64,000 nt of DNA, taken from positions 229,646-293,645 of the forward strand of contig NZNV01000020.1 in NCBI GenBank assembly GCA_002695025.1, in the 5' to 3' direction. Both the position numbers and the translations under genes were made by a program. This document shows, piece after piece, positions 63,356 to 64,000 of the stretch. The DNA comes from Owenweeksia sp. Lineage in GTDB: Bacteria > Bacteroidota > Bacteroidia > Flavobacteriales > Schleiferiaceae. Below the pieces are notes generated by a model that was given only the letters and a program-made list of their open reading frames with translations, was not told the DNA's origin and did no database searches. Within the stretch, counting starts at the first letter, position 1, and each line of letters starts with the position of its first letter.

Positions 63356-63892
63356 ATGATAAAAGATATTAGAGACATAGATTTTTGGAGTGAGTTTTTG
63401 AGAGAAGGCTCGGATTTTTATGGGGACATATATTCTATTGACCAAAGTGCATTCAATAGTTTTGTAGTCGAAAACTTCATTCTAATTGCCAAAATCAAAT
63501 CTTTGGACGAAGTGATTCCAAATAAAGATGAGCTACAGAATTTAGTTGAGAAAGGATATGAACACCGATGTTCTCAATGCCATTATTCTTCTAAAGCAAT
63601 CGCTATTGTAGATGAATCATATGAGTATTGGACTGGATTTATATATCGAAATGATTCCATTTATCCAGTTTTAACTCATAGTTTTAATATCAAGAATAGA
63701 AAAGTAATCGACTTTTCCAAGGTGCGTGAAAATGGTGATTTGATAGAGTTGGTTGTTGATCCTAACTTGCCTCATTGGTATTATGGGATTCATATACCTA
63801 CAAACTTTGTGTCAAAATATAGAGATCAAGTTTTTAAGGAAGAAAGCATGAATCCATTACTTTATGAATGGTTAAAACAACAAGGTTTATAA
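63356..63892 (+). CDS. Unknown AT-rich protein
   Basis: 178 residues from the ATG at 63356, 3 bp after the lplA stop; an in-frame TTG at 63350 would overlap lplA. It has no signal peptide or membrane helix. One CxxC occurs (HRCSQCHYS, ~70), and the rest is rich in aromatic and acidic residues. Base composition is clearly more AT-rich than lplA, which suggests a recent arrival. A terminator follows. The family is not recognised; a short stand-alone protein of this composition could belong to a toxin-immunity set, but nothing in the sequence shows this. Confidence 0.65.
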   Translation: MIKDIRDIDFWSEFLREGSDFYGDIYSIDQSAFNSFVVENFILIAKIKSLDEVIPNKDELQNLVEKGYEHRCSQCHYSSKAIAIVDESYEYWTGFIYRNDSIYPVLTHSFNIKNRKVIDFSKVRENGDLIELVVDPNLPHWYYGIHIPTNFVSKYRDQVFKEESMNPLLYEWLKQQGL

Positions 63893-63904
63893 TAGGCTTA
63901 CCCT

Positions 63905-63927
63905 AAGCGTAGCGTCTCGCTACGCTT
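63905..63927 (+). terminator. Terminator after the AT-rich gene
   Basis: AAGCGTAGCG and CGCTACGCTT form a perfect 10-bp stem with loop TCT, followed by TCATATTT. It lies 13 bp after the stop at 63892. Confidence 0.7.
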
Positions 63928-63977
63928 TCATATTTCCGCCTTCAACTTAGCACCATAGTTCTCTCTAGCCCCAGCTT

Positions 63978-64000
63978 GTCACCCTGAGCGCCTGGCCGAT
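63978..64000 (-). repeat. REP-like repeat, copy 4, cut by window end
   Basis: GTCACCCTGAGCG matches the CTCAGggTGAC end of the other copies in inverse orientation. The rest lies outside the window. Confidence 0.5.

Noticed and set aside
1..64000. CRISPR array, tRNA, rRNA or insertion sequence
   Set aside because: No regularly spaced direct repeats, cloverleaf signature, rRNA sequence or transposase was found on reading both strands. A dedicated scan would be needed to exclude a small tRNA.

Overview
The window looks like chromosomal DNA of a Bacteroidota bacterium, probably a flavobacterium-like lineage. The evidence is a C-terminal tail of the type IX secretion system (T9SS) kind on a FISUMP protein, several -7 boxes of the Bacteroidota form TAnnTTTG, lipoproteins, a 7TM-type membrane protein next to a histidine kinase and LuxR regulator, LytTR regulators, an ABC permease fused to an M1 peptidase, and giant RHS/YD-type proteins. 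I see no rRNA, tRNA, CRISPR array, transposase or prophage.

Layout. 1-3.7 kb: end of an M48 protease, then a leftward 7TM protein / histidine kinase / LuxR response regulator set. 3.7-7.9 kb: an accessory locus. Two paralogous leftward genes with the same Cys-Pro-rich C-terminus each face a rightward gene, and both intergenic regions carry the same regulatory cassette: an inverted CGTA/TACG-type site, a -7 box exactly 53 bp away, and a ~103-bp leader containing a 14-bp palindrome and a covarying stem. A PD-(D/E)XK nuclease-like gene follows. 8.1-18.8 kb: metabolism and signalling, with a GH15 glycosidase and a fused trehalose-6-phosphate synthase/phosphatase (convergent), PEP carboxylase, a PrsW-type protease and a TPR hybrid kinase.

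19.2-35.9 kb: a seven-gene rightward operon in which nearly all junctions overlap. It encodes a small secreted beta protein, an OmpH/Skp-like chaperone, a lipoprotein, a 2090-aa SpvB/TcB-like protein, a LolA-like protein, a 2655-aa RHS protein and a membrane-anchored small protein. It reads as a self-contained export and assembly system for two very large envelope or surface proteins and is the best candidate for an undescribed system.

36-44 kb: patatin phospholipase, PAS/GAF kinase plus LytTR regulator, a small orphan gene, a Ycf48-like protein, a GH25 lipoprotein and a membrane protein. 44-51 kb: leftward ABC-M1 permease, ATPase, outer-membrane protein and di-haem peroxidase. 51-61 kb: an M48 protease, then the alpha-2-macroglobulin / PBP1C pair. 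61-64 kb: FISUMP protein, lipoate ligase, an AT-rich unknown gene and several copies of a REP-like intergenic repeat.

All functions are inferred from motifs and context by reading. No database search was possible.
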